From a virus, in IMG/VR virus record IMGVR_UViG_3300017917_002466, positions 1 to 64,000 of that record: a stretch of 64,000 nt of DNA. One strand, 5' to 3'. Each line of letters starts with the position of its first letter. The stretch's first letter is position 1. The position numbers were made by a program, and so were the translations under genes. Shown piece after piece: positions 43,427 through 51,418 of the stretch. The notes under the pieces are model-generated. The model ran no database searches. It was given only the letters and a program-made list of their open reading frames with translations, and was not told the DNA's origin.

Positions 43427-43852
43427 TTAAATAATATTCATTATTCCATTAGAATTCCATTGAATTGTAATACTTCCATTAACTGTAATTATTGGACTAT
43501 TCGTAAATTCAACAAATCCTACAACTATTCCATCACTTACTCTATAAATTGTATATCCATATGAATTTAATGTAACACCGCTCCATACAATATTATCTCC
43601 ATCCCACGAAATAACACTTTCGTTAATTAAACTAATTGTAGGTGAAGTTAAACTTACTGAATTATATCCAACCGCAGTTACTTCATAAGCTGAAACTTCT
43701 GACCAATTAATTATAGATTGTAATATACTAGTATCTGTTATACTGATATATTCTCCCATTAAAGCAATAGCAAATGTATCGTTAATTAAATCAATTTGCT
43801 TTTTTGCCATCAATTCTCTAAAATAATTAGTTGTTACGACTTTATTAGCCAT
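43427..43852 (-). CDS. Small beta-rich structural protein
   Basis: This 141-residue protein starts ANKVVTTNYFRELMAKKQID and continues in strands (YEVTAVGYNSVSLTSPTISL, YGYTIYRVSDGIVVGFVEF). This general form (a short helix with LINDTFAIALM and then beta sandwich) is common in phage proteins encoded beside fibre and adhesin genes. AAGGAG precedes the start. No family can be named. A structural role in fibre or decoration is inferred from position next to the lectin-like gene. Confidence 0.55.
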   Translation of the reverse strand: MANKVVTTNYFRELMAKKQIDLINDTFAIALMGEYISITDTSILQSIINWSEVSAYEVTAVGYNSVSLTSPTISLINESVISWDGDNIVWSGVTLNSYGYTIYRVSDGIVVGFVEFTNSPIITVNGSITIQWNSNGIMNII

Positions 43853-43864
43853 TTGAAATACTCC

Positions 43865-44317
43865 TTACAAAAGTGCTGATGCATGACCAGCAACTGTCTC
43901 GTTTTTAATTATCTGAGGTTTATTTTGTAGGCTACTTGTATTTATGTTAGATTTAATTATTTCCTCAGTAATAATATTATCATCAGGAAGGCCGTTCAAA
44001 ATATCTACTGCATGAGACTTAGCTTCTTTAATTGGTGATTGAACGATCTTCTTTGGTAAAATCTGATATTTGTGATCAACTGAAGTGGTTTCTTTAAGCT
44101 CAAAATGTTCTTTGGATTCTTGTTTTGAAATCCATTCTTGAAGTTTATCAATAACCTTTTGGGCTCCTTCAACTGTACGAATTTCAACATTCATACAAAG
44201 AACTTTCGGTTTACTAATGTCTTGCTCCTCAACTTTTTTAACCGCTGGTTTTGGTTGAGAAACAACCTTCTGTTGCTTTTTATTGAAATCATCTAGATAG
44301 TCTAAAAATCCGTCCAT
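43865..44317 (-). CDS. Hypothetical late protein
   Basis: This 150-residue protein starts MDGFLDYLDDFNKKQQKVVS, followed by a probable linker and a small alpha/beta piece (VLCMNVEIRTVEGAQKVIDK, LQEWISKQESKEHFEL). The rest is hydrophilic and likely disordered. GAGGAT precedes the start codon. It lies between the fibre group and uvsW in the minus-strand operon. I could not recognise a family and there is no clue to function beyond late or middle expression. Confidence 0.5.
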   Translation of the reverse strand: MDGFLDYLDDFNKKQQKVVSQPKPAVKKVEEQDISKPKVLCMNVEIRTVEGAQKVIDKLQEWISKQESKEHFELKETTSVDHKYQILPKKIVQSPIKEAKSHAVDILNGLPDDNIITEEIIKSNINTSSLQNKPQIIKNETVAGHASALL

Positions 44318-44331
44318 ATGAATATCCTCAC

Positions 44332-44706
44332 TTATTCGTATAGAATATTAGCAGCAACTTTACTCATAAAACTGCTTGCTGACTCTTCTGTGGTTGATTG
44401 TTTTGGTTCTTCTTCGGATACATCTTCTGGCTCTTCAGTTTCTATTTCTCCTTCAACTGGCTCTAATATTTCAACTGGAATTTCTTCTATATCACTATCA
44501 GGTGCCATCAAAGAATATTCAGAAGCAAGTTTTTTACCTGCTTCAAAAAATGCTTTAAGAAACTGACGAACATTAGTTTCATCTTCATAAATAATCTTCT
44601 TAAATTGTCTAATAAGTTCTTCTTTATCTTCTTTTTGATAGTAATTCTTCTCAATATCAAAATTGACAAATTTTTTTACAATATCATTAATTTCTGTGTT
44701 TACCAT
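44332..44706 (-). CDS. Hypothetical protein with acidic tail
   Basis: The start is placed at ATG 44704-44706 because TAGGAGAT precedes it; the longer frame overlaps the upstream gene. The 124-residue product has a helical N-terminal half (DIVKKFVNFDIEKNYYQKED, then EELIRQFKKIIYED) and a Glu/Pro-rich acidic segment (EIPVEILEPVEGEIETEEPE) before a short hydrophobic end. No known domain was seen. Such acidic linkers occur in scaffold-like or inhibitor proteins, but nothing decides this. Confidence 0.5.
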   Translation of the reverse strand: MVNTEINDIVKKFVNFDIEKNYYQKEDKEELIRQFKKIIYEDETNVRQFLKAFFEAGKKLASEYSLMAPDSDIEEIPVEILEPVEGEIETEEPEDVSEEEPKQSTTEESASSFMSKVAANILYE

Positions 44707-44716
44707 TAGAAATCTC

Positions 44717-45457
44717 CTATTTAATTTTCTTATTCTCGTTAATCTTATCACTATAAAACGAAATTAGACTTGAATGCATTTCAGTAAGTTTCTGTTCTGC
44801 AAAATTCATTTGAGATTTTAAAGTTTTTAAAAACTTAGATTTTTTATTTTCTGTAATTAATTTTTTTCCAAACATAACTGTTACACAACTACCACAATCT
44901 TTATCATTTTTATTATTAGTAAATTCATTAATTTCTTGTTCAAATTTCTTATCAATTTCTTCAATTGATTCATCATCTTGCTTCTTAAACTTTTTAGCTT
45001 CCATATAAATTTCTAAAATAACTGATTCAAATTTAGATTCATCTTTATCTATTTGAACCAATATTTCTTCCATTGAAACTAACATTCCCCTATTATCAGG
45101 AGGATAAAGATTAATAACGTGATTTCTTAAATATGAAATCAAACTTTTACTTTGATTCTTTACATACTGTAAAAAATCTTTTTCGTCTAAATCATGAAAC
45201 CCATTTTCTTTAAACGATCTTCTTATTTCGTCTTTCATCTTCATATTAATTGCATCATTAGAAAGCCCCCAAAACATTCTATAATAAAGTGTTTCTGATT
45301 TTTCTCCAAATAATTTAACTCCTATAAATGATAAAACATTTCTCCAAAATTTACCAACAATCAATAAAAAAGTCATAGTCAAAAGAATAATAAGTCCTTG
45401 CCACCATTCAAAGGCTGATACATATTGTATTAGTTCTTTAAAAAAATCCAATAACAT
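44717..45457 (-). CDS. Single-pass membrane protein of unknown function
   Basis: This 246-residue protein carries a clear transmembrane helix near residues 18-37 (WWQGLIILLTMTFLLIVGKF), followed by a charged, helical soluble part of 200 residues with CGSCV at about 190. The order (short N-terminus, one membrane helix, large soluble domain) resembles T4 holin gp t in layout only; no sequence similarity was seen. It could be a holin, a superinfection protein or a membrane anchor. CAAGGAGAG precedes the start. It lies between uvsW-linked genes and small late genes. Confidence 0.5.
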   Translation of the reverse strand: MLLDFFKELIQYVSAFEWWQGLIILLTMTFLLIVGKFWRNVLSFIGVKLFGEKSETLYYRMFWGLSNDAINMKMKDEIRRSFKENGFHDLDEKDFLQYVKNQSKSLISYLRNHVINLYPPDNRGMLVSMEEILVQIDKDESKFESVILEIYMEAKKFKKQDDESIEEIDKKFEQEINEFTNNKNDKDCGSCVTVMFGKKLITENKKSKFLKTLKSQMNFAEQKLTEMHSSLISFYSDKINENKKIK

Positions 45458-45471
45458 TTTACTCTCCTTGT

Positions 45472-46029
45472 TTAAATTCTTGTAATAGAAGAGTCTTTTT
45501 GATTAAGGTTAATATTTGGACTACTAATCTGAACCAACTCAGTTCTCTTTCTAATATTATTATTTCTCATTAATATAAGCTTAAGAATTTTATGATTTTC
45601 CTCGTCTACAGAAATCTTTGAATCAATATCGTAAATATCCCCCAATCTTCTTATCAAATTAAGAATAAGATGTTGCTGTATTCCTTGAAGAAAAAAGTCA
45701 TTTGTGTCTTCAGAATCCATCTTTGTAACAACAAATGTAAATATAATTTCCTTTTCTAAAAGGTCTACTCTCCACGTCATATTTCTAAGAAATAGATGTT
45801 TGTCTGTCAAATCCTTTATTGCCTTGATGGCTTCATAATACTCTGAATGATTGTCTGTAACAAAACCATTTCCTCTTGAGTAGAAAGACTGCATATCCGA
45901 ATTGGAATACATATGGTCTTCTGCTCCGTGAATTGGATCAGAAGCATCTGGGACCTTTTGAACAACCTTTGGGTTATCATAGAATTCCATTTCTTTTTCA
46001 GTAAGATATTCTAATATATTTTTATTCAT
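45472..46029 (-). CDS. Hypothetical protein next to the PD-(D/E)XK nuclease gene
   Basis: In this 185-residue protein the N-terminus (MNKNILEYLTEKEMEFYDNP) has hydrophobic-x-Glu sites and is vaguely like a capsid-targeting peptide. The middle holds a small alpha/beta domain (LRNMTWRVDLLEKEIIFTFV), and the C-terminus is basic and Asn-rich. It overlaps the upstream nuclease gene by eight bases, so the two are probably translated together. No family was recognised. Confidence 0.5.
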   Translation of the reverse strand: MNKNILEYLTEKEMEFYDNPKVVQKVPDASDPIHGAEDHMYSNSDMQSFYSRGNGFVTDNHSEYYEAIKAIKDLTDKHLFLRNMTWRVDLLEKEIIFTFVVTKMDSEDTNDFFLQGIQQHLILNLIRRLGDIYDIDSKISVDEENHKILKLILMRNNNIRKRTELVQISSPNINLNQKDSSITRI

Positions 46030-46879
46030 TTTGAAAAATAGTTATAAATGATTCTAATTGGTTGTTATTTTCTAAATTAAAATTGCTATTATTTAACTTT
46101 AACTTAATAGCAAACGTAATACTAAAATTTGAAAAATCTGTTCGACTTCCAGTATGATATTTTAGTCGCAATCTAACACTTGCGCTTGTTATTTCGTTAT
46201 CTAAAGATGGTATCTTTAACTCTTTACTTTCTTTATTATTTTTTTTATTTAGACTAAACAAACCAATTCTTTTAATTTGAATAAAGTCATATTTTGAGTA
46301 GTATTCGGATATTATATGTTTATCAACTTTTATAACTGTTTCCCTGTTTCCTTCAAACAATATTTCTTGTAACTTGTTTTTAATAGTCCCACCAACTATT
46401 GAATCGCCTTTTTCATTCTTTACATTTCTCAAATTAACTGATGAAATTAAGTTATTTTTGATTTTTACATTTATATCTTTTTTGTTTTCTTCAATAAAAT
46501 TTCTAAACAATTCTATTTTTGGGTCTAGAAATTTCTTAATATAATCCTCAAAAATTATAAGCATTACTAAGTTTTTATCACTATCTAAATTTTTACTGGT
46601 TCCACCAATAATCCATTGGTTTTTAGATACATCAAAAGCGATTCGGCCTTGACCAAAATCTAAACGGTCAATGTCCGTATTATCTTCCAAATTTTTGGCT
46701 TCAATAAAAATATTACCTTTTGTAAATTTACATACTATATCAGCACCGGGACCAGTACAACCAGTATTTGGAACATCTACCCCTTTTTGACGAAAAAGGT
46801 CTGCAATAAATGTTTCATATTCACATCCTTTTTCCACACTAATATTTCTCTCTAAGAAGTAAAATTCATTAAAATTCAT
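46022..46879 (-). CDS. PD-(D/E)XK-type nuclease candidate
   Basis: The start is placed at ATG 46877-46879 (MNFNEFYFLERNIS) because CGGAGAAC precedes it. The 285-residue product has an N-terminal nuclease-like core: GCEYETFIADLFRQKGVDVP, then GADIVCKFTKGNIFIEAKN, in which Asp and the Glu-Ala-Lys strand make the PD-(D/E)XK set of restriction-enzyme and Holliday-resolvase-like folds. The remaining two thirds are rich in Asn/Lys with strands and resemble no known domain. The first residues recall capsid-targeting peptides. A GATAAATA late-like promoter lies upstream within uvsW. Confidence 0.55.
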   Translation of the reverse strand: MNFNEFYFLERNISVEKGCEYETFIADLFRQKGVDVPNTGCTGPGADIVCKFTKGNIFIEAKNLEDNTDIDRLDFGQGRIAFDVSKNQWIIGGTSKNLDSDKNLVMLIIFEDYIKKFLDPKIELFRNFIEENKKDINVKIKNNLISSVNLRNVKNEKGDSIVGGTIKNKLQEILFEGNRETVIKVDKHIISEYYSKYDFIQIKRIGLFSLNKKNNKESKELKIPSLDNEITSASVRLRLKYHTGSRTDFSNFSITFAIKLKLNNSNFNLENNNQLESFITIFQNE

Positions 46880-46907
46880 TAAAGTTCTCCGATAAAATAA
46901 ATTTCTA

Positions 46908-48452
46908 CTAAATATTGATCTCACTTATATTTATCTTTTTAGCGATATTCTCAAAGCCTTGCTTCTTATAATACTGTAATCTTTCGTGCCAATGCTTAAA
47001 TACATGATTTGTATGGAGAACTTCTTTATCTCCCCATTGATGAATCCAAGTGAGGTCGTCTACTATGTCCCATACAATTAATCGTTCTTTGCTTTCATGG
47101 ACTCTCAATCCTCGTCCAATGCTTTGAAGAACCTTAATCTTTGAACGGTAACTGGAAGCAAAAATAATATGGTGTAGTCTTTTTATATTTATCCCAGTAC
47201 TCATTGTTGCATAAGTACCAAGAATAATTGTGCTACCTTGGATATTAGTAAGTTGTCTAATTCTTTCTCTTTCTTCGGCTTCAGTTTTTCCGTAAATCTC
47301 AAAGATTTTATGTTCCTTGAAATTTTCTTCAAGGTACTTCTTGATGTCTTTAAGATGAGCTATCTTGTGACAAAGAATAAGAATGTTTTGGGTTTTATCG
47401 AGTCTGTTTATGATATACTTGAAAATCTTATTTCGGTCGGTATTGCCATAAATAATGTCCAATTCTTCTTGATATTCCTTCTGCTGAATATCTCCTTCAT
47501 CATCATGCCAATAGCTATAAACCTGTTCCTTTGGATATTTCAGAAGAAGATTGGCTATCTTGATTTTTGATAGAATTCCTTTGTCAATCAACTCTGAACT
47601 GGTTGATTCAAAAATCTTCGGGCCAAGATAACCGTAAATCGTATACTGATTGCAAAGCTCTTCTGGCATTGTTCCGGTCATACCGATACGATACTCTGCG
47701 TTGACACACTTTTTCATACATGATTGAATTGATTCGGCTTTGGCTCCATGTGTTTCATCAACAATGACAGCCTGAAACTTGTCAAAGAAATCAATTCCTT
47801 TTTTGTAAATAGACTGCCAAGTTGAAATAATAATGGGACATTCCCAGTTAATTCTTTTACTTTTGTGAAAAACTAAAGCACAATTGGATTCACAGTATTT
47901 CCAACCATAGTCTTTGAAATCATTGAACATTTGGTTGACGAGACTTACATTAGGCACGATAAGCAATATCTTGCCTTGAGCAATACCTAAGATGAACCTG
48001 ATGATAGAATAGATAACCAAAGACTTTCCTGAACCAGTCGGAGACTCTATGACTCCTCTTTTCATTCTCAAAGCCTTTTTGATGCATTCGTCTTGGTAGT
48101 CTCTTGGGGAGTAAGAAGAGTCAGTAAAAATGGCTTCATAGAAAGTTTCAAACTTTTCGTCTGAAATTTCGTTGACAACATCGCTACGATTAAAATTAAC
48201 TTTATACTGATAGTTAAACCGATGACAGAATTTAACAAATTGAGGAAAAAGGCCAATGGGAATTGTTTGGCTTTTCCAATCATAAAAAGAAATTCTTCCA
48301 TCCCACTGCTTTGATCTGAACAAAGGATGAAAAAAATAGTTCTCAATATAACAAGAAAAATGTTCTCTTATTTCCATCGCTGAACTTCTTTCTAAATTCC
48401 TAATTTGTAAATAAACTTCGTTAACTTTATCTACTTCAAGTATTTCTGACAT
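46908..48452 (-). CDS. uvsW: UvsW-like DNA/RNA helicase
   Basis: This 514-residue protein (T4 UvsW is about 500) is a superfamily 2 helicase with all motifs in order: Q-like YSPRDYQDECI, motif I SPTGSGKS, Ia IVPNVSLVNQM, II VDETHGAK, III MTGTMPE, IV ILILCHKIAHL, V LGTYATMSTGINI and VI QSIGRGLR. The N-terminal 100 residues form the small DNA-binding part (HPLFRSKQWDGRISFYDWK), which is typical of UvsW. In T4 UvsW unwinds R-loops and branched DNA and switches replication from origins to recombination. It is next to the uvsY gene. Confidence 0.93.
   Translation of the reverse strand: MSEILEVDKVNEVYLQIRNLERSSAMEIREHFSCYIENYFFHPLFRSKQWDGRISFYDWKSQTIPIGLFPQFVKFCHRFNYQYKVNFNRSDVVNEISDEKFETFYEAIFTDSSYSPRDYQDECIKKALRMKRGVIESPTGSGKSLVIYSIIRFILGIAQGKILLIVPNVSLVNQMFNDFKDYGWKYCESNCALVFHKSKRINWECPIIISTWQSIYKKGIDFFDKFQAVIVDETHGAKAESIQSCMKKCVNAEYRIGMTGTMPEELCNQYTIYGYLGPKIFESTSSELIDKGILSKIKIANLLLKYPKEQVYSYWHDDEGDIQQKEYQEELDIIYGNTDRNKIFKYIINRLDKTQNILILCHKIAHLKDIKKYLEENFKEHKIFEIYGKTEAEERERIRQLTNIQGSTIILGTYATMSTGINIKRLHHIIFASSYRSKIKVLQSIGRGLRVHESKERLIVWDIVDDLTWIHQWGDKEVLHTNHVFKHWHERLQYYKKQGFENIAKKINISEINI
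46928..46935 (-). promoter_or_regulatory. Late promoter variant GATAAATA upstream of nuclease gene
   Basis: Minus-strand GATAAATA inside the last codons of uvsW, 49 bases upstream of the nuclease start; one mismatch from consensus. Confidence 0.35.
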
Positions 48453-48478
48453 AAAAATTCCTTAATTTGAAAAAATTA

Positions 48479-48895
48479 TTATAAAAGGCCCAGCTTCATT
48501 TTTTTGAGGTCTACGAAGTTCTTGATTCTAAATCCAAGATTATCTATATGAGTCAAAGTTTTCTCTAAAAAGTTAACTTGAGTTTCAATTTGAGAAAATT
48601 CTAGTTTGAGTTGATAATATTGGTTGTCATTGAAAATATAAATTTCAGCTTCTTTTATTGATTCTACTGACCTACCATTGTAGCCTTCGTTTTTATACTT
48701 AGCATAATTAATCCCAAAACACCTATCAATTTCAAGCTTTTTTTCTTTAAGAGATTTTAACTCTTTTGAGTAAATTTTTAAAACCATTGAGTACAGGTTA
48801 GAAAGTTGAATAGATTTTTCCATTACATTGTCTTCAGTAACTTTCAGTTCAATTTCAATTCGGTCTTTCAATTTCTGAAAATCTTCAGTCTTCAT
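48479..48895 (-). CDS. uvsY: Recombination mediator UvsY-like
   Basis: The start is placed at ATG 48893-48895 (MKTEDFQKLKDRIEIEL) after AAGGAG. The product of 138 residues equals T4 UvsY (137). It has the same helical layout and a C-terminal segment LTHIDNLGFRIKNFVDLKKM. That corresponds to the T4 end ALDAIKSRGFAIKHIQDMRA. UvsY loads UvsX onto gp32-covered single-stranded DNA. The gene is the first of the minus-strand transcript, next to uvsW. Confidence 0.8.
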   Translation of the reverse strand: MKTEDFQKLKDRIEIELKVTEDNVMEKSIQLSNLYSMVLKIYSKELKSLKEKKLEIDRCFGINYAKYKNEGYNGRSVESIKEAEIYIFNDNQYYQLKLEFSQIETQVNFLEKTLTHIDNLGFRIKNFVDLKKMKLGLL

Positions 48896-49028
48896 AAACA
48901 AACTCCTTATGGAAAAGTAGGAAAGCGGCCGAAGGCCGCACTTTCTAGGTTATTTAGGTCTTTAGGAAACTTAAGGTCTAGGTACCAGTTTCCGGGTTCT
49001 AGAACCAAGATACCTAGAAAACTCTAGA

Positions 49029-49036
49029 TATTTATA
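49029..49036 (-). promoter_or_regulatory. T4-type late promoter TATAAATA toward uvsY/uvsW
   Basis: Exact minus-strand word between two CTAG repeats, about 135 bases upstream of uvsY. It would allow late expression of uvsY and uvsW. Confidence 0.6.
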
Positions 49037-49073
49037 CCTAGGTTCTTTCTAGGTTCTTTATTTTTATATATTC

Positions 49074-49101
49074 ATTATAGGCGATTTTAGAACCCTGAAA
49101 A
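49074..49101 (-). promoter_or_regulatory. Possible sigma70-like promoter toward uvsY
   Basis: Minus-strand TTTTCA, 16-base spacer, then perfect TATAAT. The -35 matches four of six positions. It would add early transcription to uvsY/uvsW. Confidence 0.4.
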
Positions 49102-49151
49102 AGAAAAACCCAACAGATTGTGGAAAAAATTTCAATAAACACAATTAAACA

Positions 49152-49180
49152 TTGACAACTCAGAAAGAAAATGTTATCAT
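49152..49180 (+). promoter_or_regulatory. Early sigma70-like promoter of the gp46 operon
   Basis: Perfect -35 TTGACA (49152-49157), a 17-base spacer and -10 TATCAT (49175-49180) with an extended TGT just before. It lies 37 bases upstream of the gp46 start. Two more promoters in the window share the same spacing and the ATGTTAT word. Confidence 0.8.
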
Positions 49181-49216
49181 ATGATTAGTGCTTAATCCAT
49201 TTGAAACGGAGAAACT

Positions 49217-50992
49217 ATGGTAGTAACATTTAAAAAGCTTGTATTTCAGAACATTTTGTCATTCGGAGCAAAGCCGATAACAATAGATTTTCAACACGGA
49301 GTCAATCTGATTTCAGGAAAAAATGGATCAGGAAAGTCAGCAATACTCGATGCTTTATCTTTCTGCTTATTTGGTCAACCCTACCGCAAAATCAAAATTA
49401 AAGAATTAATAAATCGTCGAAATAAGCGTAATTTAAGCGTTACTTGTGAGTTCGTTATTGACGAAAAAGATACTTTTACGATCACAAGAACAATGAATCC
49501 AGACACAATAGAAATTTTGAAAAATAGGGAGGAGCTTGAGCTTCTTTCATCTAAGCGCTTAAATCAAGAGGAAATTGACAAGATAATCGGCATCAACTAC
49601 CAGATGTTCAAACAAGTCATTTCGTTGGCTGTCAACTATAACAGGCCATTTTTATCTCTACAGCTTTGGGAAAAGAGAGAAATTATTGAACAAATTTTCA
49701 ATATTGTAGTTTTTGGACAGATGCTTAAGTATCTCAAAAAGAACAATGTTGAAATCAAAACCAAGAATGAAGTGAATGAAAGAACTATTAAAATCCTTGA
49801 AGAAAATCTAAAATCTTTACGAAGAAGAGTTACTGAACTAACAGAAGCCCAAAGTAATTTCAAAACCAACAAGGAAAAAGACCTATCGGATATTGATGGT
49901 CGTATTAAACAATATTTAGCTGAAAGAATACAAATAGATGAAGAAATTGAATCATTAACTGACTGTATTGATAAAAGTAGCTATGATGAAGAAAAAATTA
50001 AACAACTTAAAACAGAAAGAGATACGGTAATTAAAAGTATCAATGAAAATGAATATGCGACCAAAACCTCAATTGAACAAATATCATTGATAGATCGCAA
50101 TACCGTTTGTCCGTGGTGCAAGAATGAAATAACTGCTGAACACAAAGATACAGAAATTAAAAGATTATCTGGGGAGAACAGAGACAGAGTCACCGCGGTT
50201 AAAGGACTTAAAAGTCATAGGATAGAAATTGAAAAGGAAATATCTAGACAGGAAACTTGGCTACAAGAACTTAACGATTTTAAATCTAAAAAAGAGGCTT
50301 TACAAGATAAAATAAATATAATAGATCGAGAAATAACTAGTGCTGAAGAAAGAAGAAACGAAATTCTCAACAGAGAAATTGAGTTTAATCTTGATAATTT
50401 AATTCAAGAATTTGAAGACAAAAAAAATGAGTACAAAGTAATTTGGAATGAAACTAAAGGTATCAAAAAGAAGCTTAAAAATAATGATATTATCCAAAGT
50501 ATTCTTTCAGAAAGTGGTATTAAGGCTTATTTCTTTAAGAAACTTATCCCTATTCTTAACAGTAAAATTAACGAGTATATCAAACTTTTTGAACTTCCAG
50601 TTATCATTCAATTTGATGAATTGATGAATGAGAAGATAACCAACCTTGAAAATCTAAGGGGTGAAATTTCGTACTATGCATATTCGGAAGGAGAAAAGAA
50701 GCGAATTGATATGTCCATTCTCCTTTCATTTATCAGTATTACAAAAATTATTTCAAATTGGAACTGTAACCTTTTGATTATTGATGAACTTTTAGATAGT
50801 GCTATTGATGAAAGTGGTCTTGAAAAGTTAGTTGGTAGTTTAAAAAATATGTCATTTGACTCAAAAGAACTATGCATATACATAATATCACATAGATTAC
50901 AACAAGAATATAGTACACATTTTAAAAACTGTATAACTATTCAAAAGAATAACAACAGTTTTTCAGATGTTATCTTCTCTAAGGAGGCGTAA
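49217..50992 (+). CDS. 46: Recombination endonuclease subunit gp46 (SbcC/Rad50-like)
   Basis: This 591-residue protein (T4 gp46 has 560) has a Walker A motif SGKNGSGKSAILDAL near residue 35. Long coiled coils flank a zinc hook CPWCKNEI near residue 295, and the C-terminal signature YAYSEGEKKRIDMS and Walker B NLLIIDELLDSAI follow. With gp47 it forms the Mre11/Rad50-type complex that resects DNA ends for recombination-dependent replication. It is the first gene of the early plus-strand operon behind a sigma70-like promoter. gp55 follows with one base between. Confidence 0.95.
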   Translation: MVVTFKKLVFQNILSFGAKPITIDFQHGVNLISGKNGSGKSAILDALSFCLFGQPYRKIKIKELINRRNKRNLSVTCEFVIDEKDTFTITRTMNPDTIEILKNREELELLSSKRLNQEEIDKIIGINYQMFKQVISLAVNYNRPFLSLQLWEKREIIEQIFNIVVFGQMLKYLKKNNVEIKTKNEVNERTIKILEENLKSLRRRVTELTEAQSNFKTNKEKDLSDIDGRIKQYLAERIQIDEEIESLTDCIDKSSYDEEKIKQLKTERDTVIKSINENEYATKTSIEQISLIDRNTVCPWCKNEITAEHKDTEIKRLSGENRDRVTAVKGLKSHRIEIEKEISRQETWLQELNDFKSKKEALQDKINIIDREITSAEERRNEILNREIEFNLDNLIQEFEDKKNEYKVIWNETKGIKKKLKNNDIIQSILSESGIKAYFFKKLIPILNSKINEYIKLFELPVIIQFDELMNEKITNLENLRGEISYYAYSEGEKKRIDMSILLSFISITKIISNWNCNLLIIDELLDSAIDESGLEKLVGSLKNMSFDSKELCIYIISHRLQQEYSTHFKNCITIQKNNNSFSDVIFSKEA

Positions 50993-50993
50993 G

Positions 50994-51359
50994 ATGGCAG
51001 AATATATTAACAACAAGGAATTTCACGGTCTGTTGAAAGACTACAGACAAACAAGGTCTAAGAAAATATTTGAACAAATTGGTAAAAGTTTTTTGTTAAT
51101 AGCCAAAAATCTTCTTAACAAATCTAACTTTATTAATTACACTCAAGATAGAAAAGATGAAATGATTTCTGATGCTGTTTATTATATGTGTAGATATGTT
51201 GATAAGTTTGATGTTGAAAGAAAGAATCCATTCGCGTATTTCACAATGATAGCTAGAAATGCCTTTCTCCAGAATATTAATGATTATTCCAAACGTGACT
51301 TAATGTTTACAAGTATTGAGTATATAGATAATTGTGAAGTTGCGGATAATATTTTATAA
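50994..51359 (+). CDS. 55: Late-transcription sigma factor, gp55-like
   Basis: The start is placed at ATG 50994-50996 after AAGGAGG. The 121-residue product contains AEYINNKEFHGLLKDYRQTR, LLIAKNLLNKSNFINYTQDR, KDEMISDAVYYMCRYVDKFD and NPFAYFTMIARNAFLQNIND. These line up with T4 gp55 ([48 protein letters not shown]), equivalent to sigma region 2. T4 gp55 has 185 residues and ends in a clamp-binding DFLYEANDL. Here the frame stops at a TAA that is part of a TATAAATA element at an endonuclease insertion. In-frame codons beyond it read IIRQNMNDFL then stop, so the C-terminus may have been cut off. Confidence 0.8.
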   Translation: MAEYINNKEFHGLLKDYRQTRSKKIFEQIGKSFLLIAKNLLNKSNFINYTQDRKDEMISDAVYYMCRYVDKFDVERKNPFAYFTMIARNAFLQNINDYSKRDLMFTSIEYIDNCEVADNIL

Positions 51360-51362
51360 ATA
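51355..51362 (+). promoter_or_regulatory. T4-type late promoter at the gp55 stop codon
   Basis: Exact plus-strand TATAAATA that supplies the stop codon of gp55. It is the first of two late promoters ahead of the endonuclease gene at 51419. Confidence 0.6.
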
Positions 51363-51387
51363 ATTAGACAAAATATGAATGATTTTT

Positions 51388-51395
51388 TATAAATA
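51388..51395 (+). promoter_or_regulatory. T4-type late promoter of the endonuclease gene
   Basis: Exact plus-strand TATAAATA 24 bases upstream of the endonuclease ATG. Its predicted start lies in the loop of the hairpin described next. Confidence 0.75.
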
Positions 51396-51413
51396 CTTCT
51401 AAAGGAGAGAAGT
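51395..51413 (+). promoter_or_regulatory. Ribosome-binding-site hairpin overlapping a late promoter
   Basis: Stem ACTTCT (51395-51400) with AGAAGT (51408-51413), loop AAAGGAG holding the Shine-Dalgarno. RNA that starts upstream contains the full hairpin, whereas RNA from the late promoter starts within the loop and lacks the 5' arm. This is the arrangement known for intron endonuclease genes of T4. Confidence 0.6.
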
Positions 51414-51418
51414 TAGTT

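Larger units (their letters stand above)
48896..49216. other. Divergent intergenic region with seven CTAG sites
   Basis: This 320-base gene-free region separates the minus-strand late module from the plus-strand early module. It holds a GC-rich hairpin (GCGGCC GAA GGCCGC, 48925-48939) and seven CTAG tetranucleotides between 48945 and 49052. One of these lies in the 12-base perfect palindrome GGTTCTAGAACC at 48995-49006. The direct repeat CTAGGTTCTTT occurs at 49038 and 49049, and promoters face both ways. It may be an origin or a regulatory switch region. Confidence 0.6.

Noticed and set aside
44717-45457. Holin gp t
   Set aside because: Only the one-helix layout is similar. No sequence match to T4 holin was seen, so it is annotated as a membrane protein of unknown function.
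48925-48939. Terminator at the GC-rich hairpin before uvsY
   Set aside because: The stem is perfect (GCGGCC/GGCCGC) but no run of T follows on either strand, and it sits in the 5' untranslated region of uvsY.
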